Assembly (NCBI GenBank): GCA_963779485.1
Contig: CAVZYJ010000009.1
Location: 124,001 to 188,000 of the forward strand
Length of the DNA stretch: 64,000 bases
Origin: CAVVJA01 sp963779485
GTDB lineage: Bacteria > Actinomycetota > Actinomycetes > Mycobacteriales > Jatrophihabitantaceae
Direction: 5' to 3'
The notes under the pieces were generated by a model. The model saw only the letters and a program-made list of their open reading frames with translations. It was not told where the DNA came from and ran no database searches. Within the stretch, counting starts at the first letter, position 1. Every line of letters begins with the position of its first letter. The position numbers and the translations under genes were made by a program. Below are positions 33,307 through 41,658 of this stretch, piece by piece.

Positions 33307-36150
33307 ATGAACGTTTCCATTCGGCTCTTAGGCGGCTTCGAGGTCGTCGTCGACGGACGCCCCGTTCCGGGCCGGTCCTGGCGTCGACGCGCCGCTGCCG
33401 CGCTGGTCAAGCTGCTCGCACTGCAGGACACGCGTCGCTTGCATCGCGAACAGGTCATCGACGCGTTATGGCCAGACCTGCTTCTCGACGAGGCGACACC
33501 GAGATTGCATAAAGCCGCCCATTACGCCCGGACGGTTTTAGGGCACAGGGACAGCGTGGTGCTATCGGGGCAGATGGTCACGCTCTTTCCGGAGGCGGAA
33601 GTCACAGTCGATGTGGCCGAGTTCGGTCGAGCCGCTCATGCGGTCCTGGATCAGCGAGAGCTCTCGGCGGGGATTGACGCCATAGATCGCTATCGGGGCG
33701 AGCTGCTCCCCGACGACGTCTACGAGCCGTGGACGGAGCAACCGCGCGACCGGCTCAGGCTGCGCTACCTCGAATTGCTTCGAATCTGCGGTCGCTGGCG
33801 CGACCTCCTCCTCGTGGATCCACTGGATGAGCAGGCCCAGCTGATGCTTGTCGAGGAGCATGTCCAGGCCGGTCGGCGGCAGGCGGCACTGCGTCAGCTG
33901 GACGCGATGGAAGAGGTGTTCCGCCGTGAACTCGGCACAGACGCGGGCGATGGCGCCGCGGCGTTGCGGCAGCGGGTGTTGGCGTTGCCCGTCGAGCAGC
34001 ACGATGCCGAGCCCATCTTGCGCAGGGCGACGCCGGTGCCGAGACCGACGACGCCGACAGTGGGCCGCGACCACGATATGGAGCAGATCCGGCGGCTGCT
34101 CGAGGGTTCGCGCATCGTCACGTTGCTCGGTCCGGGCGGCGTGGGCAAGACACGGCTTGGGATCGAGGTCGCGCTGCGGTGGATCACGGCCATGTCGGTC
34201 GACTCGTGCTTCGTCGATCTGACCAAGATCAGCGACCCTGCGCTGGTGGCCGAATTGATCGGCACGGAGATCGGCGTGCGCGTCGGTTCGGGCGGCGGCT
34301 GGGAGGGTGCCCTGACCGAGACAGTGCGGCGGCAGTCGATGTTGCTGGTCCTGGATAACTTCGAGCACGTCGCCGACTCGGCGGGCTTGGTGGGGCAGCT
34401 GGTGCGGGAAGCGCCCGACCTGCGGGTGCTGTGCACGAGCCGGGCGCGGTTGCGCATTGGCGGAGAGCAGGTCTATCACGTCGCGCCGCTCGTCGTAGAG
34501 CCCGCGGTGTCGCGGCCGTCCGGACGGTCCAGCACACCGTCGGCGGTTGCGCTGTTCGAACAGGCCGCGCTCGCCGTCGACCCGGACTTCGATCTGACTT
34601 TGGTCTTGGCCGATGTCATCGCTATCTGCAGGGGTGTGGACGGGATTCCGCTGGCTATCGAGCTTGCCGCCGCCCACGTTCGGACGCTTCCGCCCTCGTT
34701 GCTGCGTTCGCGCCTCATGACCCGGCTGGCTTCTCCTACCGCGGCCGCTCGGGACAGTCCGCCGCGGCAGCGCACGATTGTGGCGACCATCGAGTGGAGT
34801 CTGCACATGCTGTCCGGCACCGACCGGCGGCTGTTCGCGCGGCTCGGCGTGTTCGCCGGTCCGGTATCCCTTGAGGCGATCGAGCAGGTATGCGCCGACG
34901 GCGTGACCGATGTGGTGGACGCGTTGACACGTCTCGTCGATCAAAGCCTGGTGCAAACCGTGTCTGCGTCCCGCGGGGAACACCGCTTCCGGTTACTTGA
35001 AGTTGTCCGAGATCGCGCCCGCGCGCTGCTTGCCGATGACGCGGAGGCGGTAAGCGAGCGGCACACGGCCTACGTCGTCGCCGTCCTCGAGGATCTCGAT
35101 GGGCAACGACTCAGCGACACGCCAGGACGGTGGGGTGACGTCATCGCCGGTTTGCTGCCGGAGATCCGCGCTGCGCAGGCCTGGACGCGACGGCGCGGGG
35201 ACTGGCGGTCGATGGCGCGAATCACCGCAGCGCTCGGCGCTTACTGGCTGCGAGAGGGCCCCGGGCCGGACGGCGAAAGATGGACGGCCGACGCGCTGGA
35301 GCACCTAGCTGGCCTGGAGGACCATCTGATCGGCCGCCTGCACTTAGCCGCCGGGTGCGTCGCCTGGGCGCAGGGCCACGGCGTCGTACGTGAACATTGG
35401 GCCACCGCAACCGATATCTTCCGCAGCCTGCGTGACGACAAGTACCTCGCCTGCGCGCTGGCCTGGACCGCCTCCACCTACATGGGTGATCACGGCGCAT
35501 ATGACCACGCCACGCGACTGTGCGACGAGGCCACCGACCGTGCGCGAATCGCAGGCGGCCACGCCCTGCTCGCCATCGCGCTCAACATGAAAGGCGAGCT
35601 CGCCCGAACGCACGGAGATGACGCAACCGCACTCACCGCGTACCTAGAGGCTCGCGACCTGGCCACCAGGTCTGGCGACGACCCGCTGCGCGCCGTGGTG
35701 CTCGCCAACCTGAGCTACCTTGCCAGCCACCGCGGCGAGTTCATCGAGGCACGCGAACTCGACCGCGCCGCGTTACGGCTCAGCTGGGACCAAGGGCGGC
35801 TGCTGATCGCCTCGTGGTTCATCACCCAACTCGCCGGCCCGGAGTTCGGCCTGGGTCATCCAGAACGGGCCGCACAATTGATCGGCGCGGGCGACGCTGC
35901 GCAGCGCATGCTCGGCGCCGGCTTGCAGCTAGGCGATGTGCCCGAACACGAACGCGTCGTGCAGGCTCTTCGCGATGAACTCGGCAACGACGCCTTCGAT
36001 CACCTCCACTTCGAAGGCGCGCGGCTGTCACTGGAGGAAGCCGTCGATCTCGCCCTTGCCCCGGGCGAGGTGGATGTCACCGTCGATCAGGATGGCGACC
36101 ACCTCGCGGGGTCAACACACAGAACTCATGGCCATCGGGATCGGCCATGA
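33307..36150 (+). CDS. SARP-type BTAD / NB-ARC-like ATPase / TPR regulator (paralog 2)
   Basis: 947 residues. N-terminal winged helix with WRRRAAAALVKLLAL and LHREQVIDALWPDLLLDEAT, BTAD to about 215, then an AfsR-like ATPase with Walker A GPGGVGKT (275-282) and LLVLDNFEHVAD, VLCTSRARLRIGGEQ, GIPLAIELAAAHVRTL. TPR-like helices follow. Residues 1-210 match paralog 1 position by position, but the ATPase is of another subtype (NB-ARC versus AAA_16), so only the N-terminal part looks duplicated. A TACACT -10 lies at 33274-33279. The last ~35 codons overlap the opposing VOC gene, beyond the usual EEAVDLAL ending. Confidence 0.92.
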   Translation: MNVSIRLLGGFEVVVDGRPVPGRSWRRRAAAALVKLLALQDTRRLHREQVIDALWPDLLLDEATPRLHKAAHYARTVLGHRDSVVLSGQMVTLFPEAEVTVDVAEFGRAAHAVLDQRELSAGIDAIDRYRGELLPDDVYEPWTEQPRDRLRLRYLELLRICGRWRDLLLVDPLDEQAQLMLVEEHVQAGRRQAALRQLDAMEEVFRRELGTDAGDGAAALRQRVLALPVEQHDAEPILRRATPVPRPTTPTVGRDHDMEQIRRLLEGSRIVTLLGPGGVGKTRLGIEVALRWITAMSVDSCFVDLTKISDPALVAELIGTEIGVRVGSGGGWEGALTETVRRQSMLLVLDNFEHVADSAGLVGQLVREAPDLRVLCTSRARLRIGGEQVYHVAPLVVEPAVSRPSGRSSTPSAVALFEQAALAVDPDFDLTLVLADVIAICRGVDGIPLAIELAAAHVRTLPPSLLRSRLMTRLASPTAAARDSPPRQRTIVATIEWSLHMLSGTDRRLFARLGVFAGPVSLEAIEQVCADGVTDVVDALTRLVDQSLVQTVSASRGEHRFRLLEVVRDRARALLADDAEAVSERHTAYVVAVLEDLDGQRLSDTPGRWGDVIAGLLPEIRAAQAWTRRRGDWRSMARITAALGAYWLREGPGPDGERWTADALEHLAGLEDHLIGRLHLAAGCVAWAQGHGVVREHWATATDIFRSLRDDKYLACALAWTASTYMGDHGAYDHATRLCDEATDRARIAGGHALLAIALNMKGELARTHGDDATALTAYLEARDLATRSGDDPLRAVVLANLSYLASHRGEFIEARELDRAALRLSWDQGRLLIASWFITQLAGPEFGLGHPERAAQLIGAGDAAQRMLGAGLQLGDVPEHERVVQALRDELGNDAFDHLHFEGARLSLEEAVDLALAPGEVDVTVDQDGDHLAGSTHRTHGHRDRP

Positions 36151-36823
36151 CCACCCAGCTGACCTCGCCCTGGCCGATGTCGATGCGAGTCGCCCCGAGG
36201 GAGACGAGACGGTCGACCTCCGCTTGCTGGTTCCCGTCGACAGGTGGAGCGATGTCGAAATGCAGCCGGTTCTTCCCGGTCTTCGGCATCAGTGGCGGAC
36301 CGCCCCACGTGATCTTCGGACCGCCGCGCGGCGAGCGGATCGCGGTCTCTTGGTCCTGGTCCCAGACCAACGGCCAGCCCAGCGCTTCGCTCCAGAAGTA
36401 CCCGACCTCCTGCGAACCGTCACACGCAAGCGCTCCGATGAATCCGCAGTCAGCAAGGAATTTGTTGCCCGGCTCGATGACGCAGAACTCATTGCCTTCG
36501 GGGTCGGCGAGCACCACATGACCCTCCTCCGGACGCTGACCGATGTCGATGGGCCGGGCGCCGAGTCGTAGCGACCTCGCCACCGTCTGCTGCTGGTGCT
36601 CGAGGGACGTGCTCGTCAGATCGAAGTGCATCTGGTTCTGGCCGGCCTTCCGCTCCTGGGTGGGAAGAAAGCGGATCCGGAACCCGGTGTCATCGCTCGG
36701 CAGGAGGGCGATGCCGTCGTGGTGGTCGTCAGCCATCTCCCAGCCCAGAACGCCGACCCAGAAGCGCGCGAGACGGAGCGGGTCATTCGCATCGAAGCAG
36801 AGCGCAAGGAGGTGACAGGTCAT
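36077..36823 (-). CDS. VOC family protein, two glyoxalase-like domains
   Basis: 248 residues made of two tandem glyoxalase_6-type domains: first LLALCFDANDPLRLARFWVGVLGWE to EGHVVLADPEGNEFCVIEP, second beginning FIGALACDGSQEVGYFWSEALGW and ending SWVVMADPDGHEFCVLTPR. The metal ligands of true glyoxalase I are only partly kept (H and E positions), so it may bind rather than convert a substrate. The last ~25 codons overlap the end of the regulator gene on the other strand by 74 bases. Confidence 0.87.
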   Translation of the reverse strand: MTCHLLALCFDANDPLRLARFWVGVLGWEMADDHHDGIALLPSDDTGFRIRFLPTQERKAGQNQMHFDLTSTSLEHQQQTVARSLRLGARPIDIGQRPEEGHVVLADPEGNEFCVIEPGNKFLADCGFIGALACDGSQEVGYFWSEALGWPLVWDQDQETAIRSPRGGPKITWGGPPLMPKTGKNRLHFDIAPPVDGNQQAEVDRLVSLGATRIDIGQGEVSWVVMADPDGHEFCVLTPRGGRHPDRR

Positions 36824-37007
36824 TCCGCTTCGCGCCTCCGATCTGCTGACTCAAGGCCGCAGACAGGGCACGTCGTCCGCACCCATAGAGAGAACAACGC
36901 TAGCGCCGATGCACCCGATGCCTGGCCGCAAGCTCGTGAATCGACAGCCCGTCGACCCGCGTCACGCGTGATCGCTCGGCTACCCGGGCCTAGCGGATCC
37001 CGCTAAT

Positions 37008-37042
37008 GTACCTTGTTAGTTACGTAACCATCTTGGTACGAT
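37008..37042 (+). promoter_or_regulatory. Promoter/operator of the ArsR-SRPBCC pair
   Basis: Nested dyads: GTACC (37008-37012) with GGTAC (37035-37039), enclosing GTTACGTAAC (37019-37028), a perfect 10-base palindrome. A -35-like TTGTTA (37013-37018) and -10-like TACGAT (37037-37042) with an 18-base spacer would start transcription at about the ATG at 37050, so a leaderless mRNA is likely. The dyads fit autoregulation by the ArsR protein. Confidence 0.55.
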
Positions 37043-37049
37043 CACGGCT

Positions 37050-37376
37050 ATGGAAGCTGTCTTGCGGGCACTGGCGGACGAGAGCCGGCGGACGATGCTG
37101 GAGGCCTTGACCGGTGGTCCGGCAACCGCGGGTGAGCTGGCGGCGCTGCTACCAATCGCCCGCCCGGGGGTCTCGCGGCACCTTCGGGTGCTGCGGGAGG
37201 CGGGACTGGTCGAGGTCCGCCAGGAGGCGCAGCGTCGGGTCTACGGTCTGCGCCCCGAGCCGCTCGCCGAGGTTGATGAATGGTTGGGCCGGTACCGGGC
37301 CTTGTGGGAGCAGCGGCTGGATGCCCTGCACACCGAGGTGGCCCGGGGAAAACGCGAACGGAGGAGCACCAGATGA
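37050..37376 (+). CDS. ArsR-family winged-helix regulator
   Basis: 108 residues: LRALADESRRTMLEALTGGP, TAGELAALLPIARPGVSRHLRVLREAGLVEVR, VYGLRPEPLAEVDEWLGRY. No cysteine metal site is visible, so this is the metal-independent ArsR type usually paired with an SRPBCC/AHSA1 protein, as here. It overlaps the next gene by 4 bases (ATGA). A strong dyad sits over its promoter. A role in sensing a small organic molecule or in simple autorepression is inferred. Confidence 0.93.
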   Translation: MEAVLRALADESRRTMLEALTGGPATAGELAALLPIARPGVSRHLRVLREAGLVEVRQEAQRRVYGLRPEPLAEVDEWLGRYRALWEQRLDALHTEVARGKRERRSTR

Positions 37377-37891
37377 CCAGTAGTGCACGTGGGAACGGCC
37401 GCATCCTGGGCAGCCTGCGATCAGCCGATGGCAAGGGCATCGTGCGCATGGAGGACCGCTTCGACACCGATATCGACGACGTGTGGTCGACACTCACCGA
37501 TCCCTCACGTCTGGCCCGCTGGTACGGCGAGGTCGAGGGCGACCTGCGACTCGGCGGTCAGTTTCGCGCACACGTTTTTGCCAGCGAATCGGAAGGCATC
37601 GGGCGGGTGGACGTGTGCGAGCCCCCGCGGCGGCTGCTGGTGACCATGGACCCGGACCAGCCGGGCGAGCAGGTCATCGAAGCCACCCTGGCCGCCGACG
37701 GCGACCAGACGATCCTGGTCCTCGAGAAACGGGGCATGCCCCTGGACCATCTCGCCGACTACGGGTCGGGCTGGCAGGTCCATGTCGAAGATCTAGCCGC
37801 CCACCTCGCCGGACGTGAGCCCGGCGACGCCGACGCCCGGTGGGACCAGCTCCTCCCTGCCTATCGAGACTTGGCCGCCAACGTCGACTAG
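37373..37891 (+). CDS. SRPBCC (AHSA1-like) domain protein
   Basis: 172 residues. MEDRFDTDIDDVWSTLTDPSRLARWYGEVEGDLRLGGQF is the standard AHSA1 opening; RVDVCEPPRRLLVTM and the C-terminal GSGWQVHVEDLAAHL complete the START-like cavity fold. It probably binds a hydrophobic ligand. It is translationally coupled to the ArsR gene, a very common actinomycete pairing. Convergent with the MFS gene downstream; the 97-base gap has no convincing terminator. Confidence 0.9.
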   Translation: MTSSARGNGRILGSLRSADGKGIVRMEDRFDTDIDDVWSTLTDPSRLARWYGEVEGDLRLGGQFRAHVFASESEGIGRVDVCEPPRRLLVTMDPDQPGEQVIEATLAADGDQTILVLEKRGMPLDHLADYGSGWQVHVEDLAAHLAGREPGDADARWDQLLPAYRDLAANVD

Positions 37892-37988
37892 CACGACAGC
37901 AGACCCGAGCGGCCATGTCCCGCTGCGGCTCAACCGGAAACCTAGGCTTCGAGGGCTGCGCTATTCCGCGCCGAGGCGGCTGATCCGG

Positions 37989-39491
37989 TTATTCCGCGAG
38001 GCTGGCGACCGGCTTCGGCGCGCGGACCACAGTGGCGACCAGGACAATCGCAGCGACCAGGAACAGGGTGGACGCGACGAATGCGTGATCAGCGCCGTAG
38101 ACGAACACGTGATTGAGCTGCGCCAACGGGCTAGCACCCGGAACCGGGTGGCTGGCGGCGTACTTGCTGGCCGAGCCGAACACGGTCACCAGCACCGCGA
38201 CGCCCAGCGTGCCTCCGAGTTGCTGGGTGACGTTGACCAGACCAGACGCGGCTCCGGCATCCTGTGGGGCGACACCGGCGAGCGCGGCCGTGGTCAGGGT
38301 CACGAACGACAGCCCGTTGCCGGCACCGAAGAGCACCAGGGTGGCCAGGATCTGCGGGTAGGTTGAGTCCGCGCTGAGCTGGCTCGACAACAGCAGACCG
38401 ATCGCGGACAGACCGACGCCGATCAGCATCAGGGCCTTGCCGCTGAAGCGGTTGACCAATACCCGGCTGGCGAGCTGGGATGAGGCGAATACCGTCAGCG
38501 GGACCGGTAGGAACGCGAACCCAGCCTGCAGCGGGCTGTACCCGAGCACGTTCTGCAAGAACTGGGTGAGGAAGAAGAACATGCCGAACATGCCGGCGAA
38601 CAGCAGTCCGCGGGCAGCATTGGCACCGCTTCGGCTGGCATTGGTCAGCAAACGTAACGGTGTGATCGGCTGTTCGGCGCGCAACTCGGTGTGTATGAAG
38701 GCCACCAGCAGTAGCACGCCGACAACGAACGAGCCGATGGTGAGCGGATCGCGCCAGCCGTTACCAGCCGCCCGGACGAATCCATAGACGACTGCGCCCA
38801 CACCGAGCGTGGAGGTGAATGCACCGGCGAGGTCGAACCGGCCTGGTCGACGGGCAGTCTCAGGCAGTACGGAGGCCCCGACGGCAAGCACCGTCAGCCC
38901 GATGGGGACGTTGACGAACAGTACCCACCGCCAGGACGCCAAATCGGTGAGTATGCCGCCGGAAATCAGGCCTATCGCCCCGCCGCTGATCGATACGGCC
39001 GTGAAGAGCGCGATCGCGCGCAGCCGCTCGCGGCCCTCGGGAAACATGGTGGCGAGCAGGGCGAGCGACGACGGCGCGGCGAGGGCACCACCGACGCCCT
39101 GCAGCGCCCGTGCGGCGAGCAGGAACCAGCCGGCAGTGGCGAAGCCGCCGATCAGAGAGGCGACGGTGAATATGGTGATGCCGGCGAGGAAGGTGCGGCG
39201 CCGGCCGAGCAGGTCGCCGGCTCGGGCGCCCAGCAGCAGCAAACCGCCAAAGGTGAGCGTGTAGGCGTTGAGGACCCAGGACAGCTCCGTGTCGGAGAAG
39301 TTCAGCGCGCTCTTGATGTCCGGCAGTGCGACGTTGACGATGGTCGCGTCCAACACGACCATCAGCTGGCTGGTCAGGATGACCGCGAGCACCACGCTGG
39401 TGGGATTGCTGCGCCGGCGGCGGAACAGACCCGAGGGTGCGGAGTGTTCCGACGCTGGCGGCCTTGTCATGTCGAGTGTGTCGGACGGCAT
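37989..39491 (-). CDS. DHA2-family (EmrB/QacA) MFS efflux pump, TetR-controlled
   Basis: 500 residues from the ATG at 39491; a GAGAGG lies 12 bases upstream and the next in-frame ATG (seven codons later) is also possible. 14 helices. SQLMVVLDATIVNVALPDIK opens helix 1; motif A is GARAGDLLGRRR, and GLISGGILTDLASWRWVLF marks motif C. It exports drugs by proton antiport. It is divergent from a TetR gene with two clear operator dyads between them, so it is almost certainly repressed by that TetR protein. Confidence 0.93.
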   Translation of the reverse strand: MPSDTLDMTRPPASEHSAPSGLFRRRRSNPTSVVLAVILTSQLMVVLDATIVNVALPDIKSALNFSDTELSWVLNAYTLTFGGLLLLGARAGDLLGRRRTFLAGITIFTVASLIGGFATAGWFLLAARALQGVGGALAAPSSLALLATMFPEGRERLRAIALFTAVSISGGAIGLISGGILTDLASWRWVLFVNVPIGLTVLAVGASVLPETARRPGRFDLAGAFTSTLGVGAVVYGFVRAAGNGWRDPLTIGSFVVGVLLLVAFIHTELRAEQPITPLRLLTNASRSGANAARGLLFAGMFGMFFFLTQFLQNVLGYSPLQAGFAFLPVPLTVFASSQLASRVLVNRFSGKALMLIGVGLSAIGLLLSSQLSADSTYPQILATLVLFGAGNGLSFVTLTTAALAGVAPQDAGAASGLVNVTQQLGGTLGVAVLVTVFGSASKYAASHPVPGASPLAQLNHVFVYGADHAFVASTLFLVAAIVLVATVVRAPKPVASLAE

Positions 39492-39513
39492 AGAGAGTTC
39501 TGCCTCTCGGAGA

Positions 39514-39566
39514 TTACGATAGCTAAGCGGAAGCTTCTTCCGGTTACGATACGGAGGCAGCCTCCG
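39514..39566. promoter_or_regulatory. Operators between divergent MFS and TetR genes
   Basis: Two perfect dyads, CGGAAG-CTT-CTTCCG (39528-39542) and CGGAGG-CAG-CCTCCG (39552-39566), each with 6-base arms and a 3-base centre, 24 bases apart. TTACGATA occurs as a direct repeat at 39514-39521 and 39544-39551, exactly 30 bases apart, so each dyad has the same flank. On the minus strand TATCGT may serve as -10 of the pump promoter. Confidence 0.65.
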
Positions 39567-39624
39567 GTTTCGCAAGTCCGATTCCTATCTCGGAAAGCAC
39601 AGCACGGAAGGGAATAATTGAGCG

Positions 39625-40230
39625 ATGCGTCGTAGCGCCGCCGTGACCGCGCCGCCGACGGGCACCTCCGCTCGGCGGCCGCTGCGCGCCGACGCCCAGC
39701 GGAACTATGAACGCCTCGTCAGTGCCGCCCGCACCGTGCTGTCCGAGCGCGGCAGCGAAGCTTCGATGGAAGAGATCGCCAGGCGCGCCGACGTCGGCGT
39801 GGGCACGCTGTACCGGCACTTTCCTCGCCGGATCGACCTCGTCGAAGCTGTGTACCGCGATGATGTCGAGTTACTGGTCACGCTGGCCGCCACGGTCGCG
39901 GTCGATGCGACGCCCTGGGATGCGCTCGTCGAGTGGCTGGACGGCTTCGTCCGCTACGGCCAGGCCAAGCGGGTATTCCTGACCGAGCTGCACGAGGCGT
40001 TCGAGAAGAACCCGGAGCTGGCGCCGCACTCGCGGGAAAAGATCCGGGTCGCGGCGGGAGTGGTCCTGGAACGCGCCCAACAGGCAGGCGTTGCCCGCGA
40101 CGACATCGATGCCGCCGATCTCATGCAGCTGGTAGGCGGCATGTGCATGGCGCGCGATGCCAGCCTGGAACGAAACGAACGGCTGTTGACCCTCGTCCTG
40201 GACGGTATCCGGACGACTGCGCGCCACTGA
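39625..40230 (+). CDS. TetR/AcrR family repressor of the adjacent MFS pump
   Basis: 201 residues: NYERLVSAARTVLSERGSEAS, then MEEIARRADVGVGTLYRHFPRRIDLVEAVY for the helix-turn-helix (about 20-65). The ligand domain resembles the SbtR-like group (ALVEWLDGFVRYGQAKR, LMQLVGGMC). It is divergently arranged with the DHA2 pump and shares operator dyads with it. The 266 bases after the stop, up to the CHRD gene, contain no gene I can support. Confidence 0.93.
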   Translation: MRRSAAVTAPPTGTSARRPLRADAQRNYERLVSAARTVLSERGSEASMEEIARRADVGVGTLYRHFPRRIDLVEAVYRDDVELLVTLAATVAVDATPWDALVEWLDGFVRYGQAKRVFLTELHEAFEKNPELAPHSREKIRVAAGVVLERAQQAGVARDDIDAADLMQLVGGMCMARDASLERNERLLTLVLDGIRTTARH

Positions 40231-40496
40231 CACCTCGACGCACGACAGGTACTCCTGCTGTAAGTGCTGCTGCTCGTCGCGTTGATCCGAATTGCCGCGA
40301 TGCGCGGGTGGGTCATGCTCCATTCAGTGGGGCTGGTTTCCCAGCGCGGCATCCGCACGTGCGCGGCAGCGATTCGGTTCGCTCGGCTGGCTGTGAGCTT
40401 TCCCGCACCGTCCGGGATGGGCGCCGGGCTGCGCAGTCGACGTACTACAGGTGCGAGCCGCCGGAAGACGTCGGCTGCAGATCCGGAAGGACCACC

Positions 40497-41448
40497 ATGA
40501 GTAGCACCACGAAACGCCGCCTGGCGTTCGGCATCGGCGCCGCCCTCGCCGCCGGGGTCGCGTTAGGCACGCTGGCCATCAGCGCGGCGTCAGCGAAGAG
40601 TGACGTGACACCGCCGGCCGGGCTCACTGTGCGGGCCGACTCGGCCGGAGGGCCTGCCGTCTTGGTCGCGAGCCTCGAGGGCCGCAACGAGGTGACGGCC
40701 GGCGCTCCGGTCGGTCAGGCGCTCGAACTGATCGGCATTCACGACAACACGCTCAGCTATGCCGTCTCGTGGCGCGGTATCGGCACCCCGACCCAGGCAG
40801 ACATCCACGCCGGCGGGTCCAGGGGTGGACGGCCCTGTCGTGGTACCGCTGTTCACTTCGTCGCGCCCCGCGGGTGGCTTCGCGTCCGGCACCGTCACCG
40901 TCACCGACCCAGCCCTGCTTGCTGCACTGCGCTCCGACCCGAGTGGCTTCTACACCGACCTGCGCACCAACCAGTTCCCAGCCGGCGCGGTGCGGGCCCA
41001 GCTACACCTGCTCAACCACGCGGTCAGCACGACCGGAGTGGCCGCGCTGCAAGAGTCGGTGGTCTTCGGCAGCCAGATCTACGCCTGCACCCCACAAGCC
41101 GACGGCTCGTTCGCCTTCACCCAACACGACGTCGATGCGCACCTCACCGGCGGCATCCACCACACCTTCGTGCGGCCGCTCGCCGGCACGCCGCAGTGGC
41201 AAGCACCCGACGGCAGCGCGGTCAGCGGCAAGCTGGTCACCAAGAACGCCAACGGCGCGGGCAACATCGCCGAGCTCAACCTCGACGCCACCCAGATCGG
41301 CAGGTCCACCGGACTGCTCGCCCACGTCGTCGAGGTGCTCCGCCTCAACACCGTCGGCGGCGTCGCCCCGGCCGGCACCTGCGACCCGCAGGCCACGCCG
41401 ATCGTCAACGTTCCCTACCAGGCCGACTACGTGTTCATCAACGGCTAA
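40497..41448 (+). pseudogene. Secreted CHRD-DUF3455 fusion protein, one frameshift
   Basis: The ATG follows GGAAGGACCACC and begins a signal peptide (STTKRRLAFGIGAALAAGV). The CHRD domain starts at VASLEGRNEVTAGAPVG and reaches GIGTPTQADIHAGG near 40815. It then continues in another frame as GPGVDGPVVVPLFTS and FASGTVTVTDPALLAAL, where CHRD ends at FPAGAVRAQL. A DUF3455-like domain follows: YACTPQADGSFAF, WQAPDGSAVSGKLV and the ending LRLNTVGGVAPAGTCD / VPYQADYVFING. One extra G in GGCGGGTCC (about 40813-40821) explains the shift. CHRD-only and DUF3455-only secreted proteins are known; this fusion is unusual. It could be a sequencing error in a G run. Confidence 0.8.
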
Positions 41449-41507
41449 CAACCTCTACCCGAACGGTCACCGCATGGCGGTCCGCCGGCGCTGGTGATCG
41501 ATCGAAC

Positions 41508-41550
41508 CGATGGCCTCGACCCTCGAGCGAGAAGGGGGTCGGGGCCATCG
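41508..41550 (+). terminator. Strong hairpin after the CHRD-DUF3455 gene
   Basis: CGATGGCCTCGACCC (41508-41522) pairs with GGGTCGGGGCCATCG (41536-41550): a 15-bp stem with one G-T wobble and a 13-base loop, 60 bases past the stop codon. Confidence 0.75.
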
Positions 41551-41658
41551 TCGTTCGCGCCGCAGCTGATGCTCGCACGCGCTGAGACTCGACCACACCT
41601 CGAGGTGATGCCCCCGGTGGGATGATTCCTGACTGGTGAGCATCTGAGGAGGTTGATC

